From assembly GCA_003021785.1 (NCBI GenBank), contig PXQU01000014.1, forward strand, positions 62,001-126,000: 64,000 nt of DNA. The letters are read 5' to 3'. The position numbers were made by a program, and so were the translations under genes. Positions 61,745-64,000 of this stretch are shown here, piece after piece. The stretch comes from Halobacteriales archaeon QH_7_65_31. Its GTDB lineage: Archaea > Halobacteriota > Halobacteria > Halobacteriales > Haloarculaceae. The notes under the pieces were generated by a model that made no database searches, was not told the origin of the DNA, and saw only the letters and a list, made by a program, of their open reading frames with translations. Numbering within the stretch: the first letter of the stretch is position 1; the number at the start of each line of letters is the position of its first letter.

Positions 61745-63115
61745 TCACCCCGACAGCGCCCGTTCGAGCTTCGACGCGACCGCACGCGCCTTCGTCGCCA
61801 GCGGCTCGGAGACGTGGCCAGAGGCGACCGACGCGTCGAGCTCGTCGTCGTCGACGCGCCGAACCGCGCCGTCCGGTCCCTTCACCACGTCGACGTGGAG
61901 ATCGACGTAGCGGGCTGCGTCGGGGAACAGCTCGACCGGCGTACAGACGTTGACGTACGTTCCCCGTCGACCGCCGTCCTCGCCCCGGTACACCGTCGGA
62001 TACCACCAGCGGCCCTCCTCGAACTTCGTGACGGCCACGTCACCGGCGCGTCGCTCCACGTCGAGCGCGTCGTAGGTCCCGCCGGGTGACATCTCCCGTT
62101 CGAGCGTGAGCGAGCCGTCGCTCTCGACCGCCGTTACCTCGCCCCGCCCGAGGGTGAGACACTGTCCGGCGGGTTTCCCGTGTTCGATGGCGAGCGTCTC
62201 CCCCGTCTGCGGCCCGAACTGACGCGTCACGGTCTCGAACGGAAACGTCGCGTCGGCGTCGAACGCCCCCAGCGCCTCGGCGAAATCGACAGCCGCACTC
62301 GCGCCCGATGCGCCCGCCTTCACGCGGTGGTGGCCGGGGATCGTCCGGGTCACGTCCCGGCGCAGCTCGTCGAGCTCGAACCGACCCTCGCGACCGAACC
62401 AGACATGACTCGTCGCCAGCGGCGTCGCGAGCACGGTCGGCGGGTCGGGCGCTCCGCGCTCCGGGAGTCCGTCGATCGTCTCGGCGCGGTCGGTCGCGTC
62501 GGCGAGAGCCGCGCCCAGCGCGTCCATCGAGGCGTCTTCCTCGTCGCGGCCCCACCGCGGTCTCCAGCCGTCGGGAATCTCAGGCGGAAGCAGGTCTTCG
62601 AGATTCGCCGCGCCCGTCGTCCGTGACTCACCGGGGACCAGTTGAACCAGCTCTCCCGACACCTCGATGCGCGTCGAGAGCCGTGTGCGGCGGTCGCTCC
62701 ATGGCGGCTTCGGTCGCCGCACCTGCACGCGAACGGTGTCGCCGGTGTCGACAGGATCGTCGGTCTCGCCGTCGGGGAGATACCCCTCTCTTCCGTCGCC
62801 CATTGCGACGACCGACCCGCCGCCGAGCGTCTCCGTCACCTCGCCGGCGAAGACGCCGTCCTCGGGGAGCGGGTCGCTCCACGCGAGGGTATCACGCGAC
62901 AAGTCGGTGAGTCGCTCGCGGGCGTCGGCTACTGCCGTCGGCTCACCAGAGAGCGTGACCCCCTGTCTGTCGTTCGTCGTCCGTATCGTGAGGTCGGCCG
63001 GGGCGACGGGAAACGATTCGTCGAACCGCTCGCGAATCGCCGGTGACGCCTGCACCACGTCGTCGAACAGCGCGGTCAGTGCGGTCGTGTAGATGCCGCG
63101 GATGCGGACCGTCAT
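61745..63115 (-). CDS. FAU-1-like RNA-binding/ribonuclease (RNase E/G-like, DUF402)
   Basis: 456 residues from the ATG at 63115. N-terminal RNase G-like region and S1-like barrel (GVFAGEVTETLGGGSVVAMGDGREGYLPDG...DTVRVQVRRP). Middle: GHHRVKAGA. C-terminal DUF402: YDALDVERRAGDVAVTKFEEGRWWYPTVYRGEDG, GTYVNVCTPVELFPDAARYVDLHVDVVKGPDG. FAU-1 binds AU-rich RNA and trims rRNA. Coupled by 4 nt to the gene upstream. Confidence 0.85.
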   Translation of the reverse strand: MTVRIRGIYTTALTALFDDVVQASPAIRERFDESFPVAPADLTIRTTNDRQGVTLSGEPTAVADARERLTDLSRDTLAWSDPLPEDGVFAGEVTETLGGGSVVAMGDGREGYLPDGETDDPVDTGDTVRVQVRRPKPPWSDRRTRLSTRIEVSGELVQLVPGESRTTGAANLEDLLPPEIPDGWRPRWGRDEEDASMDALGAALADATDRAETIDGLPERGAPDPPTVLATPLATSHVWFGREGRFELDELRRDVTRTIPGHHRVKAGASGASAAVDFAEALGAFDADATFPFETVTRQFGPQTGETLAIEHGKPAGQCLTLGRGEVTAVESDGSLTLEREMSPGGTYDALDVERRAGDVAVTKFEEGRWWYPTVYRGEDGGRRGTYVNVCTPVELFPDAARYVDLHVDVVKGPDGAVRRVDDDELDASVASGHVSEPLATKARAVASKLERALSG

Positions 63116-63483
63116 AACGCGGCGGACGTGGTCGCGAAGCGAGTGCGACCGTGGCGACCCTTCAGCGTGAGTTCCACCGTCTCGTCGCTGAGCACGCGCC
63201 CGTCGGTGACGGTCTCGCCCCACGTCTCGAACCGGAGCCAGCCGTGAAGCTCGCCGCCGTGAGTGTAGCAGTCGAGGTACTCGACGGCGTGTTCGGCCGG
63301 TCCGTCACCGGCGTGGGCGAGGTCCATGTCGGAGTAGAGCGTGTCGTGGCTCGCGACGAACGCTTCGAGGTCAGCGGCAGTCTCGGCGACCAGTTCGTTC
63401 ACGCGGTCGGAGACGGCCCGGAGATCGTCGGTGTCGAGCCCCGCCTCCCGGAGTGCGGTCTGTTCCCGCTGGTGGAAATGCAT
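63112..63483 (-). CDS. Haloarchaeal hypothetical upstream of FAU-1
   Basis: 123 residues. MHFHQREQTALREAGLDTDDL start, HDTLYSDMDLAHAGDGPAEHAVEYLDCYTHGGELHGWLRFETWG middle and a beta-rich end. Appears to be a haloarchaeal family (possibly DUF7532), partner of FAU-1 by a 4-nt overlap. Function unknown. Confidence 0.6.
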   Translation of the reverse strand: MHFHQREQTALREAGLDTDDLRAVSDRVNELVAETAADLEAFVASHDTLYSDMDLAHAGDGPAEHAVEYLDCYTHGGELHGWLRFETWGETVTDGRVLSDETVELTLKGRHGRTRFATTSAAL

Positions 63484-63582
63484 ACCTGCCCTCGGTTCGG
63501 GACCGGCAAAAACACCGTGTCACCGGCGGCGACGCTCGAATCAGGGAGGGGGATTTACGCCGACTCCCTCCGAACGTCGGGT

Positions 63583-64000
63583 ATGCCAGCCGACGAGGAT
63601 GTTCTCGAAGAGCGCGCCACGGGGACGCGTGATCTCTACGATATCGCGACGTGGGAGCCACGCACCGTCCTCGACCGACTCGCGGTCGGTCTCTACCGGC
63701 TCGGAACGCTCGTCTTTCGCGCACTGGTCGTCCTGCTCGGTCTCGCCATTATCGTCGTCCAGTTCGTCCTCGGGGGGATCGGAGCGACGTTCGCTGAGTC
63801 CCCGATCGCGATCGCGCTCGTCGCCTTCTCCGTGATTCCGGCGCTCGCGCTGGCAGCGTACATCTACACGTCGGACGTGACGACCGGTGAGCCGGCGGAG
63901 CTACTCGTCGGGACCTTCTCGCTCGGCGTCCTGCTGGCGGGATTTGCGGCCGTCGCCAACAGCACGCTCTCGGCGGTCGGCGCGATCCCGGCCGTCGGCG
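63583..64000 (+). CDS. Probable PrsW-family intramembrane protease, cut by window end
   Basis: The first 139 residues are in the window, from the ATG at 63583; the gene runs off the 3' end. A cytoplasmic RDLYDIATWEPRTVLDRLAVGLYRLG segment precedes helices LVFRALVVLLGLAIIVVQFVLG, IALVAFSVIPALALAAYIY and LLVGTFSLGVLLAGFAAVAN. The PALALAAYIYxxDVTTxEP pattern is typical of haloarchaeal PrsW. The catalytic EE motif lies beyond the edge. Confidence 0.65.
   Translation, partial: MPADEDVLEERATGTRDLYDIATWEPRTVLDRLAVGLYRLGTLVFRALVVLLGLAIIVVQFVLGGIGATFAESPIAIALVAFSVIPALALAAYIYTSDVTTGEPAELLVGTFSLGVLLAGFAAVANSTLSAVGAIPAVG

Noticed and set aside
1-64000. CRISPR array or intact insertion sequence
   Set aside because: No regularly spaced repeats of 25-37 bp with unique spacers and no complete transposase with terminal inverted repeats were seen. 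The only tandem units, at 56781-56895, have no spacers.

Overview
The window is haloarchaeal (class Halobacteria) chromosomal DNA. The proteins are strongly acidic, the DNA is mostly GC-rich, several promoters look leaderless with an A/T-rich box about 25-30 nt before the start codon, and the gene set is typical of the group: FtsZ2 beside the tRNA thiolase NcsA, an archaeal RPA-like ssDNA-binding protein, UvrA, endonuclease IV, MptD, FAU-1, and CobY/CbiZ cobalamin salvage. I cannot name the genus.

Two regions stand out. Positions 1 to about 23,570 form an accessory, defence-like island. Its centre is a tightly overlapping operon (5411-13021) encoding Mre11-like nuclease, Rad50-like SMC ATPase with zinc hook, NurA nuclease and HerA translocase. 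Upstream lie a PLD-nuclease/P-loop ATPase fusion (232-2505), a winged-helix regulator (2539-3654), an unknown protein with a possible nucleotide-processing fold (3776-4534) and a Cys-rich HNH-like protein (4542-5228). Downstream are a KTSC + OLD-family ATPase/TOPRIM pair (13083-15211), gene remnants (15246-16565), orphan proteins, an HNH endonuclease (19143-20186), a MNT/HEPN-type pair (20342-21542), more remnants and a winged-helix/partner pair (22540-23567). Parts of this island, notably 13.0-18.9 kb, are visibly more A/T-rich than the rest.

From about 23.7 kb onward the window is ordinary core-like haloarchaeal chromosome: DoxX, cold-shock protein, DUF429, aldo-keto reductase, AN1-finger/CAP protein, DUF309, tRNA-Arg(GCG), RPA-like protein, creatininase-family hydrolase, MptD, an Azf-like SDR, Nfo, an AbrB/PIN toxin-antitoxin pair, a cupin, a methyltransferase and an M29 aminopeptidase. 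A PLD-domain protein (37432-38544) interrupts it. NcsA, FtsZ2 with a small ribbon-helix-helix gene, and an RHH/zinc-ribbon gene follow; the DNA between the last two carries repeated GTAAGAC boxes. Next are tRNA-Tyr with a 24-bp duplicated 3' end and a PAS/GAF histidine kinase.

The last third holds a cobalamin assembly and salvage cluster: cobA-like (45554-46216), then the minus-strand operon cobY-cobD-cbiZ-HAD-cbiB-cobS (52486 down to 47936), with a divergent NicO/HoxN-like metal permease (52566-53156). After it come an AAC(3)-like acetyltransferase, a geranylgeranyl-reductase-like flavoprotein, a membrane HTH protein, a lipoprotein, uvrA with tandem hairpin repeats just past its stop, a LURP-one-like protein, an SDR, FAU-1 and the start of a probable PrsW protease cut by the window edge. 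The best candidate for an undescribed system is the 232-13021 assembly, which puts a full end-resection machine (Mre11-Rad50-NurA-HerA) beside extra nucleases and regulators in a mobile-looking context.
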